Assembly (NCBI RefSeq): GCF_029223865.1
Contig: NZ_CP119520.1
Span: 4,588,001 to 4,652,000, forward strand
Source: Telluria mixta
GTDB taxonomy: Bacteria; Pseudomonadota; Gammaproteobacteria; Burkholderiales; Burkholderiaceae_D
Direction of reading: 5' to 3'
Length of the DNA stretch: 64,000 bases
The translations under genes were made by a program, and so were the position numbers. The notes below the pieces were generated by a model that had not been told where the DNA came from, searched no databases, and saw only the letters and a program-made list of their open reading frames with translations. Each line of letters opens with the position of its first letter. Within the stretch, counting starts at the first letter, position 1. Shown one piece after another: positions 17,123-27,025 of the stretch.

Positions 17123-18751
17123 TCAGGTGATCACGGTGAGGCGGGCGGACAGCCACACGACGAGGACGGCGGCGGCCAGCGCCACGTAAGGCAGCACGCC
17201 GGCGCGGGCATGGGGCAGCGCCATGTCGCGCGCCATCGACGCGGGGAAGCGGCCCTTGTCCTGGATGTAGTGGCGGTACACGAACACGGGCACGATCAGC
17301 AGGGCCGTGAGCAGGCCGTTGCGCAGCGTGTGCTCGCCCTGGAAGTTCGCGCCGGCGCCGACGAACACGAGGTCCACGAAGCCGCACAGCGCGCCGAGGC
17401 CCAGCAGCCAGTTCTTGCATTTGTAGGCGCGCGGCCAGTCGGCGCGGTCCAGGCGGTGGATCCAGCCGGACTGCAGGTTCAGGAACACGAAGATCATGTA
17501 GCAGACGTTCGACACGGACAGGATCGCCATGTAGTCCGACATCAGCAGCAGGATCAGATTGAAACCGAGGTCCGTCCACATGGCGCGGGTCGGGGCGCCG
17601 TGCTCGTTCACGTGCGACAGGTAGCGGGGCAGCCAGCCGTCCACGGAGGCCTGATACAAGGTGCGCGAGGACCCCATCATCGACGTCATCACGATCAGCA
17701 GGATCGCCAGCACGAGCATCACGACGACGACGTTGAACATCAGCTTCCCGCCGCCGACGAAGTGCGCCATCGCGGCGCCGACGCCGGAGCCGTCGATGAT
17801 CTCAGGCTTGAGCATGCCGGCGAGGCCCAGCGAACCCTGGAACGCGATCGGCACGGCGATGAACATGAACAGGCACAGCACGCCGGACCAGAAGATGGCC
17901 TTGAACACGTCCTTCTGCGGATCCTTGAATTCGCGGGTGTAGCACACCGCGGTCTCGAAGCCGAACGTGGACCAGCAGGCGAGGAACATCGCGCCCATCG
18001 CGGTCGAGATGCCGGCCGCGTTCCAGCCGCCCAGCACCGCGCTGCCTGCCGCGTCGTGGGTCAGCGGCAGCAGCGGCAGGAAGTTCGTCGACGGCATGTC
18101 GCCCGTGATCAGCGGGACGAGGGCGATGACGACGAGCGGCGTCAGCGACGCGATGCCGAGGATGCGCTGCGTCGTCGCGGCCGCGCTGGCGCCGCTGTGC
18201 TGCAGCTTGAACGTGATGAGCAGGAAGGCTGTCGCGAGGATGAACGTCGAGTTCACGCGCAGGGTCAGGCCCTTGCCGACGGCGCCCAGGTCGAGCAGGG
18301 TCCAGTGCCAGGTGTTGATGATGGAGTCGGCCGGGAACAGGCTGCTCAGCATGTAGCCGGCGGCGAGGCTGGTGCCCATCGCCAGCATCGGCGACCACGC
18401 GAGCCAGTTGCACCACACCGAGACGGGCGCCACCATTTTGCTGTAGCGGACCCACCCCAGCGCGCCGTACACGGACGCGCCGCCGGATTTGTTCGGGTAC
18501 AGCGTCGAGATTTCCGCGTACACGAAGCTCTGGATGAAGCCGATGAGGATCGCGGCGATCCAGATGATCCACGCCGGCGTGCCGATCGTGGACGAGACGC
18601 CGCCGATGGTGAACAGCACGCCCGCGGGCACGCCGCTTGTGACCCAGAAGGCGTCCTTCCAGGTCAGGGTGCGTTTCAGTTCATGCGTTTCCTGCCGTTC
18701 GTGGACCGGGGCGAGGATGCCCGCGGTCAGTCCTTCTTGAGGTGCTTGCAC
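17123..18751 (-). CDS. APC-superfamily amino acid/amine permease
   Basis: A 542-residue inner-membrane transporter with about 12 hydrophobic helices. The first helices carry the APC-type glycine-rich stretch VTSGVPAGVLFTIGGVSS. The start is a GTG with a strong AAGGAG ribosome-binding site; no in-frame ATG fits as well. It is 12 bp upstream of the reductase and inside the catabolic cluster, so it probably imports the compound that the Rieske oxygenase and the dehydrogenases act on. The substrate, whether amine, betaine or amino acid, is inferred from context. Confidence 0.9.
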   Translation of the reverse strand: MQAPQEGLTAGILAPVHERQETHELKRTLTWKDAFWVTSGVPAGVLFTIGGVSSTIGTPAWIIWIAAILIGFIQSFVYAEISTLYPNKSGGASVYGALGWVRYSKMVAPVSVWCNWLAWSPMLAMGTSLAAGYMLSSLFPADSIINTWHWTLLDLGAVGKGLTLRVNSTFILATAFLLITFKLQHSGASAAATTQRILGIASLTPLVVIALVPLITGDMPSTNFLPLLPLTHDAAGSAVLGGWNAAGISTAMGAMFLACWSTFGFETAVCYTREFKDPQKDVFKAIFWSGVLCLFMFIAVPIAFQGSLGLAGMLKPEIIDGSGVGAAMAHFVGGGKLMFNVVVVMLVLAILLIVMTSMMGSSRTLYQASVDGWLPRYLSHVNEHGAPTRAMWTDLGFNLILLLMSDYMAILSVSNVCYMIFVFLNLQSGWIHRLDRADWPRAYKCKNWLLGLGALCGFVDLVFVGAGANFQGEHTLRNGLLTALLIVPVFVYRHYIQDKGRFPASMARDMALPHARAGVLPYVALAAAVLVVWLSARLTVIT

Positions 18752-18861
18752 GATTGTCTCCTTGTATGATGCCGTCTTGTTTGAAGGTGCTGCTTCGCAG
18801 TCTGCCGTTCACGGTCTGTCATGGCCCGCTCGTGGCGGGTGTCTCCTCCTGAGGGCGCGCT

Positions 18862-19149
18862 TCACTCGTTCTGCAGCGCGACCCTGCCTTCCAAGGTCAC
18901 CACCTTGGTCGCGCGCCGGCGCCACCAGCCCACCACCGTCAGCACCAGCCAGAACACTTGCGTGAGGAACGACGCGAGGTTGAACGCGCCGGACAGCGAC
19001 ACGAGGATGCAGGCCGGCCCCAGCACGTTCAGGGCGATGGCCAGCCGGCCGGTGGGCGAAGCGTGCAGCACCTGCACGGCGAAGTGGGCGGCGACGTAGG
19101 CGGCAACGCCAACGAGTCCGGTGGCGTCGGTAAGGCTCAGGGAAGTCAT
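18862..19149 (-). CDS. CBU_0592-type small membrane protein
   Basis: A 95-residue protein with three hydrophobic helices (about residues 10-30, 37-55 and 62-80). The conserved end NLASFLTQVFWLVLTVVGWW is typical of the CBU_0592 family of tiny membrane proteins often found beside permeases. The start at MTSLSLTD was chosen because the longer upstream reading overlaps the neighbouring porin. The function is unknown; its place between the permease and the porin suggests a transport accessory. Confidence 0.75.
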   Translation of the reverse strand: MTSLSLTDATGLVGVAAYVAAHFAVQVLHASPTGRLAIALNVLGPACILVSLSGAFNLASFLTQVFWLVLTVVGWWRRRATKVVTLEGRVALQNE

Positions 19150-19189
19150 ATACGTTGTGTGTAAACGGTTTGGTTCGGTACGTGCCGCG

Positions 19190-19981
19190 TCAGAACGTCC
19201 TGGCCAGCGAGGCCAGGAATGTCGGACGCAGCGGGTTGGAGATGGCCGGCCTGCCGCCCGAATCGAGGGCGCCGGTCGTGTAGCGGTCGTAGACGTCGGT
19301 CCGTCCCCAGCCGCGTGTGCAGGCGCCCGTGAGCGTCCAGCCGCCCGCGAACGACGTCGACAACGCGATGCGCGCGTCGCGGAAGCTGTACGCGGCAAAG
19401 TTGCGCACGCGTTCCTGGCCGTAATGCACCAGCAGCGACGTGTCGTGGCCGAGGTCGAACGTGCCGTTCAGGTCCAGGTAGCCGGAGCCGCGGCTGTGCA
19501 GGTCGGAACCGATGCCGAGCGAGCTGCTGTTGTAGCCGAAGTAGTCCGGCGTGTACGTCAGCCAGTACTTCGCGCTGAGCCACTTGTAGCCGAGCGACGC
19601 CACGATTTCGCCATAGTCGTAGCTCGTATGCGTGGCCTGCAGCGTCGCGCCGGGATAGCGGTAGTAATAGACCTGGGCGCCGTAGCTGATGTCGCCGACG
19701 GTGCCTGCATAACCGCCGTACAGGTCCCACTCGACGGTGCCGCCCTCGATGAACTTGTCGCTGACGGACGACATCCACGTGCCGGCCGACCAGCCGCTCG
19801 GGTGCGTCCAGTCGACGCCGCCCTGGATCGCGGGCTGGCCCCACGTCTGGCGGAAGCCGCGCGACACGTATTGCGAGGTCAGTGCCACGTTGGCGGTAAA
19901 CGCAGGCGCGTCGCTAGTTTGCGCGTGTGCGCCCCCGGTGGCGAGCAGCAGGGCCGGGAAGAGGAAACGGATGCGGTACAT
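19190..19981 (-). CDS. TorF-family outer-membrane porin
   Basis: A 263-residue exported protein. A signal peptide ends near GGAHAQ (residue 21). The mature part is full of alternating aromatic beta strands and opens with the family hallmark NVALTSQYVSRGFRQ, ending in LARTF with a terminal phenylalanine for outer-membrane assembly. A GGGGAG ribosome-binding site precedes the ATG. It lies 13 bp upstream-to-downstream from the GMC dehydrogenase gene. Uptake of the cluster's substrate across the outer membrane is the likely job. Confidence 0.88.
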   Translation of the reverse strand: MYRIRFLFPALLLATGGAHAQTSDAPAFTANVALTSQYVSRGFRQTWGQPAIQGGVDWTHPSGWSAGTWMSSVSDKFIEGGTVEWDLYGGYAGTVGDISYGAQVYYYRYPGATLQATHTSYDYGEIVASLGYKWLSAKYWLTYTPDYFGYNSSSLGIGSDLHSRGSGYLDLNGTFDLGHDTSLLVHYGQERVRNFAAYSFRDARIALSTSFAGGWTLTGACTRGWGRTDVYDRYTTGALDSGGRPAISNPLRPTFLASLARTF

Positions 19982-19994
19982 GGTCGTCTCCCCG

Positions 19995-21707
19995 TCAGGC
20001 CGGCACGGCCACGCGCAGCACGCGTGCGGTGGCGTTGTCGTCGCGTGCCACGGGTGCCTTGTAATAGGGCGCCGTGGACCGCTGCAGCGGCGTGTGGCCG
20101 CGGATCACGTCGGCCAGCTTCTCGGCCAGCATGATCGTCGGCGCGTTCAAATTGCCCGTGACGATCTTCGGCATGATCGACGCATCCACCACGCGCAGCC
20201 CCTGAGCGCCATGCACGCGGCCCTCGCCGTCGACGACGGCCATCGGGTCGGAGACGTCTCCCATCTTGCAGGTGCAGGACGGGTGCAGCGCCGTTTCCGC
20301 GTGGTCGCGCACGAAGGCGTCGATCTCGGCATCCGACTGCACCATCATGCCGGGCTTGATCTCGCGGCCGCGGAATTCGTCCATCGCCTGCTGGCCGATG
20401 ATCTCGCGCGTCAGGCGCACGCCCGCGCGGAACTCGCGCCAGTCGACGTCGTGCGCCATGTAGTTGAACAGGATGCGCGGCTTGACGCGCGGGTCGCGGC
20501 TCGCCAGTTTCACGTAGCCCGTGCTCGGGGAGCGCATCGAGCCCACGTGACACTGGAAACCGTGCATCTCGACGGGATTGCTGCCGTCGTAGTTCATCGC
20601 CAGCGGGATGAAGTGGTATTGCAGGTTGGGCCACGCGAATTCGTCGCTGCTGCGGATGAATCCACCCGCCTCGAAATGGTTCGACGCCGCGATGCCCGTG
20701 CCGCGCACATACCACTCGATGCCGATCGCCGGCTTGTTCCACCATTTCAGCGCGGGGTACAGCGATACGGGCTGCTTGCACTCGTACTGCAGGTACATCT
20801 CGAGGTGGTCCTGAAGGTTCTCGCCCACGCCGGGCAGGTGCAGCACGGGTGCGATGCCCATCGCGCGCAGCTCGTCCGCATTGCCGACGCCGGAACGCAG
20901 CAGCAGTTGCGGCGACGCGATGGCGCCGTTGCTGACGATGACTTCACGGCGTGCGCGCGCCTGGCGCGGCTGGTCGCCTTGCAGGTACGCGACGCCGACG
21001 GCGCGCTGGCGTTCGAACACGATGCGGTCGGCGAGGGCGCGCGTGTGCACCGTCAGGTTGGGGCGCTGGCGCGCCGTGTCCAGGTAGGCGAGGGACGTGC
21101 TGCAGCGGCGGCCGTCGGCCGTCGTCGTGCGGTCCATCGGGCCGAAGCCTTCCTGACGGTAGCCGTTCAGGTCGTCCGTGGCGGCGTAGCCGGCCTGTTC
21201 GCCCGCGCGGATGAACGCCTTGAACAACGGGTTGCAGTCGGCGGTGGGCGTCGTCACGTGCAGCGGACCGTCGCCGCCGTGGTAATCGTTGGCGCCCTTG
21301 TCGTAGGTCTCGGCCTTGCGGAAGTACGGCAGGCAGTCGGCATAGCTCCAGTTATCGAGCGATTTTTCCTGCGCCCAGCCGTCGTAGTCCATCGCGTTGC
21401 CGCGGATGTAGCACATGCCGTTGATCAGCGACGAACCGCCCAGGCCCTTGCCGCGGCCCTGCGTCATGCGGCGGTTGTTCATGTGTGGTTCCGGTTCCGT
21501 CACGTACGCCCAGTTGTAGGTCGTGCCCTGCAGCGGGTATGCCAGCGCGGCCGGCATCTGCGTGCGCCAGTCGAAGCGCCAGTCCGGGCCGCCCGCTTCC
21601 AGCAGCAGCACCGTGACGTCCGCATCCTCCGTGAGCCGCGACGCCAGCACGCAGCCGGCCGAACCGGCGCCGACGATGATGTAGTCGTAATCCTCAATTG
21701 CGTCCAT
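19995..21707 (-). CDS. GMC-family dehydrogenase (choline dehydrogenase-like)
   Basis: A 570-residue FAD enzyme with the N-terminal dinucleotide motif [17 protein letters not shown], the GMC signature around [15 protein letters not shown], and a C-terminal region with [10 protein letters not shown] and [13 protein letters not shown] that carries the active-site residues of the family. It is the size of BetA. A GGAGGAG ribosome-binding site precedes the start, which overlaps the end of the aldehyde dehydrogenase gene by 14 bp. The pair resembles BetA/BetB, which oxidise choline to betaine aldehyde and then to betaine, but the accompanying Rieske enzyme means that the real alcohol substrate could differ. 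Confidence 0.92.
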   Translation of the reverse strand: MDAIEDYDYIIVGAGSAGCVLASRLTEDADVTVLLLEAGGPDWRFDWRTQMPAALAYPLQGTTYNWAYVTEPEPHMNNRRMTQGRGKGLGGSSLINGMCYIRGNAMDYDGWAQEKSLDNWSYADCLPYFRKAETYDKGANDYHGGDGPLHVTTPTADCNPLFKAFIRAGEQAGYAATDDLNGYRQEGFGPMDRTTTADGRRCSTSLAYLDTARQRPNLTVHTRALADRIVFERQRAVGVAYLQGDQPRQARARREVIVSNGAIASPQLLLRSGVGNADELRAMGIAPVLHLPGVGENLQDHLEMYLQYECKQPVSLYPALKWWNKPAIGIEWYVRGTGIAASNHFEAGGFIRSSDEFAWPNLQYHFIPLAMNYDGSNPVEMHGFQCHVGSMRSPSTGYVKLASRDPRVKPRILFNYMAHDVDWREFRAGVRLTREIIGQQAMDEFRGREIKPGMMVQSDAEIDAFVRDHAETALHPSCTCKMGDVSDPMAVVDGEGRVHGAQGLRVVDASIMPKIVTGNLNAPTIMLAEKLADVIRGHTPLQRSTAPYYKAPVARDDNATARVLRVAVPA

Positions 21708-23193
21708 GGTCTCCTCCGTTGTGCGTCTTATGCGCCGAACCAGCCCATCGCCTTCGGGCGAGGTTGATGTAGCTGTGCTTGAGTTCCGTGTATTCGTCCA
21801 GGCCCACGCGCGCCAGTTCGCGCCCGATGCCGCTCGCCTTGTAGCCGCCCCACGGCGCTTCCGGGAAGTAGGGGTGGTAGTCGTTGACCCACACCGTTCC
21901 GAAGCGCAGCTGGCGCGACATGCGGTTCGCCTTGTCCAGGTCGCGCGTCCACACGGCGGCGGCCAGGCCGTATGGCGTGTCGTTCGCGGCGCGCAGTGCC
22001 TGTTCTTCCGAATCGAAGCGCTCCGCGGTGATCACCGGCCCGAAAATCTCCTCTTTCGCGATGCGCATGTCGGCGCGCACGTCCGCGAGCAGCGTCGGCT
22101 CCAGCCAGAAGCCGCGCGCATACGCGTCGCCGGCCGGGCGCTTGCCGCCGTGGACGAGACGCGCGCCTTCCGCGATCCCGGCCTGCACCATGCCGAGGAT
22201 CTTCTCGTGCTGCTGCGCAGACTGCACGGGGCCCATCTGCGTCTCCGCGTGAAAACCGTTGCCGATCACGATGCGGGGCAGGCGGGCGGCGAGACGCGCG
22301 ACGAACTCGTCGTAAATACCCGATTCGATCATCAGGCGCGAACCGGCCGAGCATACCTGGCCCGCGTGGAAGAACGCGGCGTTCAGCGCGTAGTCGACGG
22401 CGGCATCGAGGTCGGCGTCGGCGAACACGATGTTCGGGTTCTTGCCGCCCAGTTCCAGGCCGATGCGCTTGAAGTTACCCGTCGCGGCTTTCATGATGCT
22501 TTCACCGGCGATGGCGCCGCCCGTGAACGACACGAGGTCGACGTCGCGGCTCTCCGCCAGCTCCGCGCCCACTTCCGCGCCGCCGGTGACGAGGTTGAAC
22601 ACGCCCGGCGGCAGGTCCAGTTCCTCGATCAGCTTCGTAAAATGCCACGTGGTCAGCGGCGTCAAATTGCTCGGCTTGACGATCATCGTGTTGCCGGCAC
22701 CGAGCGCCGGGGCGATCTTCCACGCGGCCTGCAGCAGCGGGTAGTTCCACGGCGTGATCAGGCCGCACACGCCCACGGGTTCGCGCAGCGTGCGGCTGAT
22801 GACGTGGTGCGGCGCCTCGTTGACGGCGCCCGATTCCGATGCCACCAGGCCCGCGAAGTAGCGGAACGTGGCGGCGATGTCGCCCATGTCCGTGCGGCTT
22901 TCGGTGATCGTCTTGCCCGTGTTCAGGGATTCCAGGCGCGCCAGTTCGGCGGCGTCGCGGTCGACAAGGTCGGCGATCTTGTTCAGGATCCTGGCGCGTT
23001 CGCGGATGGTCGTCCGGCGCCACGGGCCGTCGAACGCGGCGCGCGCGGCCGCGATGGCGCGGCGGGCATCCGCGCGGGTGCCTTCGGCCGCCTGCGCGAT
23101 GACGGCTTCGTCGGCCGGGTTGACGATGTCGCGGACGGCGGCCTCGATGGGGGACTGCCACTGGCCGTCGATGTAGAGCTGGGTCTTGATCAT
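21694..23193 (-). CDS. Aldehyde dehydrogenase (betaine-aldehyde dehydrogenase-like)
   Basis: A 499-residue NAD(P)-dependent aldehyde dehydrogenase. The catalytic cysteine sits in GQVCSAGSR, the general-base glutamate in [12 protein letters not shown] and the cofactor fold in [12 protein letters not shown]. The C-terminal ~15 residues after INLARRRW look added and extend over the start of the next gene. The overlap implies translational coupling with the GMC dehydrogenase. It probably oxidises the aldehyde made by that enzyme, or one released by the Rieske oxygenase. Confidence 0.94.
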   Translation of the reverse strand: MIKTQLYIDGQWQSPIEAAVRDIVNPADEAVIAQAAEGTRADARRAIAAARAAFDGPWRRTTIRERARILNKIADLVDRDAAELARLESLNTGKTITESRTDMGDIAATFRYFAGLVASESGAVNEAPHHVISRTLREPVGVCGLITPWNYPLLQAAWKIAPALGAGNTMIVKPSNLTPLTTWHFTKLIEELDLPPGVFNLVTGGAEVGAELAESRDVDLVSFTGGAIAGESIMKAATGNFKRIGLELGGKNPNIVFADADLDAAVDYALNAAFFHAGQVCSAGSRLMIESGIYDEFVARLAARLPRIVIGNGFHAETQMGPVQSAQQHEKILGMVQAGIAEGARLVHGGKRPAGDAYARGFWLEPTLLADVRADMRIAKEEIFGPVITAERFDSEEQALRAANDTPYGLAAAVWTRDLDKANRMSRQLRFGTVWVNDYHPYFPEAPWGGYKASGIGRELARVGLDEYTELKHSYINLARRRWAGSAHKTHNGGDHGRN

Positions 23194-23220
23194 GCTGTTC
23201 TTCCTGTTAGCGATTGTGGC

Positions 23221-24345
23221 TCATGCAGCCAGGGCGTCCAGCACCATTTGCTGGAAGTGTTGTACGCCGTGCTCGCCGATGGCGGAGGTCTTGTCGTCGC
23301 TGACGAGCAGCGGGCCCTGGCCGTTGCGGTAACCGCGCGACTTCAGGCCGCGCTGCACGGATTCGACGATGGACAGGTCTTCCGGCTTGAGCACGTTCTT
23401 GTAGTAGTCGATCAGCTGCTGCTGTTCTTCGGTCGGCGTCGCGTCGCGGAAGTAGAACTCGAAGTGCTGGATCGTCGTGTCGGCATCGACCGGGAACATA
23501 TAGAACACGCCATAGTTGCCGTCGCCCGGCAGCACGTTCAGCGTGACGTTCGGCCACAGCCAGTAGGCGGCGAAATCCGTGTTCGGGGCATCGCCGTCGT
23601 AGGTGAAGGCTTCGCTGCCGGAGCGGGTCTGGCCCACCTGGCTCGTGTAGATGCCGTGCACGACGTGGCGGTACGTCTCCATGTTGATGGAATCGACGAG
23701 GGCCGGGTGCGCCGTCTGGCAGTGCAGGCATTCCAGGTAGTTGTCGACCACGACCTTCCAGTTGGCCTTCATCGTGTACGACAGGCGCACGGCCGGCACG
23801 AGCTGGTCGACGTCGGGGCAGCGCGCGCGGATGTCGGCGGAGAGGCCCGGCGCCAGTTCCGCGAGCGGGGTCGCATTCATGTCGAGGTTGACGAAGATGA
23901 GGCCACAGAATTCTTCCACGCGCACCGGCGTGAGGCCCGCGTTGTCCTTGCAGAAGCCCGGCACGTTCTCGCCGTTGCGCACGTGGATCAGTTTTCCGTC
24001 CAGGCCGAACGCCCATGCGTGGTACGGGCAGGTGATGACGTTTTTCGCCTTGCCCGCGCCTTCCGCGAACAGTTCGTGGGCGCGGTGCGGGCACACGTTG
24101 TAGAAGCCGCGCAGGACGCCGTCGCGGCCGCGCACGACGAACACGTTCTCGCCGGCGACGCTGGCCGTTGCGTACTGGTTGTTCTCCGCCACCTGGCTGC
24201 GGTGCATCACGCAGATCCAGTTGCGGGCGAAAATCGTGCGCTTTTCCTGTTCGAAAATGTCCGGCGACGTGTAGTAGTGCGCGGGCAGGGTGTACCCCAG
24301 TTCGCCCGGCAGCGGGCAGGTCGGGGCGAAGGTGTGCTGGTCCAT
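23221..24345 (-). CDS. Rieske oxygenase alpha subunit, quaternary-amine subgroup
   Basis: A 374-residue ring-hydroxylating-type oxygenase. The Rieske [2Fe-2S] ligands are Cys85 and His87 (CPHRAH) and Cys106 and His109 (CPYHAW). The mononuclear iron ligands are His208 and His213 in ECLHCQTAHP, with Glu205 as the likely bridge between centres; a glutamate there, rather than aspartate, is known from carnitine oxygenase CntA and occurs in choline and glycine-betaine monooxygenases. The start at MDQHTF is decided by AAAAGGAGAC eight bases upstream; a start ten codons earlier lacks such a site. It is the first gene of the operon, with electrons expected from the reductase at 16157-17110. Confidence 0.92.
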   Translation of the reverse strand: MDQHTFAPTCPLPGELGYTLPAHYYTSPDIFEQEKRTIFARNWICVMHRSQVAENNQYATASVAGENVFVVRGRDGVLRGFYNVCPHRAHELFAEGAGKAKNVITCPYHAWAFGLDGKLIHVRNGENVPGFCKDNAGLTPVRVEEFCGLIFVNLDMNATPLAELAPGLSADIRARCPDVDQLVPAVRLSYTMKANWKVVVDNYLECLHCQTAHPALVDSINMETYRHVVHGIYTSQVGQTRSGSEAFTYDGDAPNTDFAAYWLWPNVTLNVLPGDGNYGVFYMFPVDADTTIQHFEFYFRDATPTEEQQQLIDYYKNVLKPEDLSIVESVQRGLKSRGYRNGQGPLLVSDDKTSAIGEHGVQHFQQMVLDALAA

Positions 24346-24366
24346 GCTTGTCTCCTTTTGTTCGTG

Positions 24367-24383
24367 ATTCACCGATGGTTAAT
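24367..24383. promoter_or_regulatory. Operator-like site 1 (Rieske side)
   Basis: ATTCACCGATGGTTAAT contains the imperfect dyad TTCACC-N3-GGTTAA and lies 21 bp upstream of the Rieske oxygenase start. It matches site 2 at 15 of 17 positions. It is the probable binding site of the divergent HTH-PAS-PAS regulator. Confidence 0.6.
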
Positions 24384-24474
24384 TAATTTACTCACGTTTT
24401 ATTTGAGTCGAGTGTATGCCCGTTTTTCGTACGGCGTCAAGCGTGTCGAATTGGTGTATCCTCTGCGGTACAAA

Positions 24475-24491
24475 ATTCACCAACGGTTAAT
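24475..24491. promoter_or_regulatory. Operator-like site 2 (regulator side)
   Basis: ATTCACCAACGGTTAAT, the second copy of the dyad, ends 6 bp before the ATG of the regulator, where a ribosome-binding site would be. Occupancy here should repress the regulator's own expression. No good Shine-Dalgarno is visible in the remaining bases. Confidence 0.6.
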
Positions 24492-24497
24492 CGGAAC

Positions 24498-25520
24498 ATG
24501 GAAGAGACATTCGGCGCGCGCCTGAAAGGTGTACTGGAAGAGAAGAAGATCATGCTCAAGCAGGTGGCGGAGGCGTTGGGGGTGTCGCCGTCGGCCGTGC
24601 ACAAATGGACGCGCGGCGGCGAGATCGAATACCCGCGCCTGCTGGAACTGGCGCGTTTCCTCGGCGTGAACTGGCTATGGCTGCGCTACGGCGAGCAGGC
24701 GATCGCGGAACTGGAAGCCAGTACCGCGGCCGACCCGCACATCGGCGCGCTGCGCAAGAAGCACCTGGCCGAGATCATGGAGAGCGAGGCGCGCATGAAG
24801 CTGGCGCAGGAAGTGTCCGGCGTCGTCACGTGGGAGTGGAACGTGATGACGGACCACCTGCAGTATTCGGCGAACGACACATCGCTGTTCGGCCGCCACA
24901 TCCGCTCGATGGACGACTTCTGGGCGTGCGTGCACCCGGCCGACGTCGCGCGGTTGCGCGACGTGCTGCGCCGCACGCTCGACGCGAACGAGATGCATGA
25001 ATGGGAATTCCGCGTCGTCGACGGCGAGACGACGCGCTGGGTGTCGTCGCGCGCGACGCTGGTCCGCGACTTCGACCAGCGGCCCGTCAAGATGATCGGC
25101 GTCAGCCTCGACATCACGGAGCGCCGCCGTGCCGAGGCCGCGCTGCGCCAGAACGAGGCGCTGCTGGCCAAGGCGCAGGAGATCGCCCACCTGGGCGCGT
25201 GGTATTGGAACATCCAGACGGACGACTGCACGTGGACGGACGAGGCCTACCGCATCTTCGGCTGGGCGCCGCAGGCGTTCAAGGTGACGATGGAGCGCTT
25301 CCTCGCGTCCATCGTCGAGGAAGACCGCCCGCGCGTGCAGGCGGCCATCCACGCGGCGATCGTCGAGGGCCAGCCTTACCGCGTCGAATACGACATCGTG
25401 CTGCCGGACGGCAGCCGGCGCCATATCCGCGAAGAGGGCGAGGTGACCCTCGACGAGCATGGGAATGCCGCGACCATGATCGGGGCGTCGCAGGACGTCA
25501 CGGCGCAGGCGACAGGTTGA
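24498..25520 (+). CDS. XRE-type HTH regulator with two PAS domains
   Basis: A 340-residue one-component regulator. Residues 5-60 form a Cro/CI-type HTH (LKQVAEALGVSPSAVHKWTR). PAS domains follow at about 95-210 and 215-335; both end in the DIT/DVT linker typical of PAS_3 folds. There is no kinase, cyclase or other output, so DNA binding is the output and the PAS pair the input. It is divergent from the Rieske operon, and operator-like sites flank both starts. PAS_3 domains can bind small ligands or haem; the inducer may be the operon's substrate, which is an inference. Confidence 0.88.
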   Translation: MEETFGARLKGVLEEKKIMLKQVAEALGVSPSAVHKWTRGGEIEYPRLLELARFLGVNWLWLRYGEQAIAELEASTAADPHIGALRKKHLAEIMESEARMKLAQEVSGVVTWEWNVMTDHLQYSANDTSLFGRHIRSMDDFWACVHPADVARLRDVLRRTLDANEMHEWEFRVVDGETTRWVSSRATLVRDFDQRPVKMIGVSLDITERRRAEAALRQNEALLAKAQEIAHLGAWYWNIQTDDCTWTDEAYRIFGWAPQAFKVTMERFLASIVEEDRPRVQAAIHAAIVEGQPYRVEYDIVLPDGSRRHIREEGEVTLDEHGNAATMIGASQDVTAQATG

Positions 25521-25521
25521 T

Positions 25522-27021
25522 TTACGCCGCGCGCACCAGCACGAGGTGCCCGCCGACGTCGCGGCCGTGATCCTGGCGCAGCACGGCGCGCTCCGTCGCG
25601 ACGACGTCGAAGCCGGCCGCCCGCGCGGTCCGCGTGACGTAGTCGAGCGCATGGGCGAACCGGTTCGACGGCAGGATCGCGTGGTCGCGTCCGTCGTCGA
25701 GCGCTTCGCACGAGAACGCGAACAGCCCGCCCGCGCGCAATGCGCGCCGCACCCGCGCGAACAGCGGGGACAGGTCGCCGAGGTACACGAGCACGTCGGC
25801 CGCGACGGCGAGGTCGCATGAAGCCGGACGCTCGGCCAGCCATGCGACGATGTCCGCGCAGATCAGGTCGTCGTACAGGTCGAGTCCTGCCGCCTTCTCC
25901 AGCATCTTCTGCGACAGGTCGACACCGGTGACGTGCCGCGCGAGCGGCCGCAGGAAAGGCGCGCACAGTCCTGTGCCGCAGCCGAGGTCCAGTGCCGCAT
26001 CCACCGGCAGCGCGGCCAGGTGCGGACGGAGCAGGGCGTCCAGCAGCGCCGGCGTGCGGTAGCCGAGGACGTCGACGAGGTGGCGGTCGAAACGGCCCGC
26101 GTACTGGTCGAACAGGTGTTTCACGTAATCCGCCGGCGCGGCCGCCGGTTGCTCCGCCTCGCCCAGCGCCGCCAGCGCAAAGCGGATCTCGACCGCATCC
26201 GCGCCCAGGTCGAGCGCGCGCCGGTACGACGCCACCGCCGCATCGCGCTGCCCCAGTGCGCGCAGCGTGTTCGCGCGATAGTGTTCCGCCAGCGCGTAGT
26301 CGGGCCGCAGGGCCAGCGCCCGTTCGTAGCTGTGCAGGGCGCCGGCGAGGTCGCCCGATTTCTTCAGTGCCGTGCCGTGCGCGCACCAGGTGTCGGCCTG
26401 CGGGGCCAGCGCGAGCGCGCAGCCGTAGGCGTCGATGCCGTCCGCGTGACGGTCCAGCGCCTGCAGCGCATGGCCCAGCGCGACGAAGGCGTCCGCATAC
26501 GCGGGCCGCGTGGCGAGGGCCTGTTCGGCACTCGCGACGGCATCCGCATGGCGCCCGAGGTCGTGCAGCGCGATGGCGCGGTGGCACCACGCGTCGGCCA
26601 GCGCCGGGTTGATGCCGAGCGCGCGTTCGTAGCTGTCCAGCGCTTCGGCCAGGCGGCCGAGCCGGCGCAGCGTGTTGCCGCGGTTGTCCCAGGCGAGCGC
26701 ATACGCCGGATCGAGGCGCAGCGCCGCTTCGTAGCTGGCCAGCGCGGCGTCGGTGCGGCCCAGGTCCTGCAGCGCGGCGCCCAGGTTGCAATGGGCGCGC
26801 GCCTGCAGCGGGTCGATGCGCAGCGCTTCTTCGATCAGATCTACGGCACGGCCGGGATGCCCGCGCTGGCGCTCGATCACGCCCAGCAGGTGCAGCGCGT
26901 CGAACTGGCGCGGGTTGAGGTCCAGCACGCGCCGGTACAAGGCCTGCGCCGCTTCGAGCCGGCCCTGCTGGTGCAGCCTGACGGCTTGGCCCAGCAGGTC
27001 GGACGTGTCTTCCACCGCCAC
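25522..27021 (-). CDS. TPR-repeat protein fused to a SAM-dependent methyltransferase
   Basis: A 499-residue cytosolic protein. Residues 1-300 are about eight tetratricopeptide repeats (34-residue units such as [22 protein letters not shown]). Residues 310-495 are a class I methyltransferase with motif [14 protein letters not shown], an acidic ribose contact in VTGVDLSQ, and DVLVYLGDL. The TPR part probably holds a protein substrate or partner. It lies 1 bp from the convergent regulator gene and 4 bp downstream of the molybdenum hydroxylase gene, so it may be in that operon. The substrate is unknown. Confidence 0.88.
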   Translation of the reverse strand: MAVEDTSDLLGQAVRLHQQGRLEAAQALYRRVLDLNPRQFDALHLLGVIERQRGHPGRAVDLIEEALRIDPLQARAHCNLGAALQDLGRTDAALASYEAALRLDPAYALAWDNRGNTLRRLGRLAEALDSYERALGINPALADAWCHRAIALHDLGRHADAVASAEQALATRPAYADAFVALGHALQALDRHADGIDAYGCALALAPQADTWCAHGTALKKSGDLAGALHSYERALALRPDYALAEHYRANTLRALGQRDAAVASYRRALDLGADAVEIRFALAALGEAEQPAAAPADYVKHLFDQYAGRFDRHLVDVLGYRTPALLDALLRPHLAALPVDAALDLGCGTGLCAPFLRPLARHVTGVDLSQKMLEKAAGLDLYDDLICADIVAWLAERPASCDLAVAADVLVYLGDLSPLFARVRRALRAGGLFAFSCEALDDGRDHAILPSNRFAHALDYVTRTARAAGFDVVATERAVLRQDHGRDVGGHLVLVRAA

Positions 27022-27025
27022 GCGG

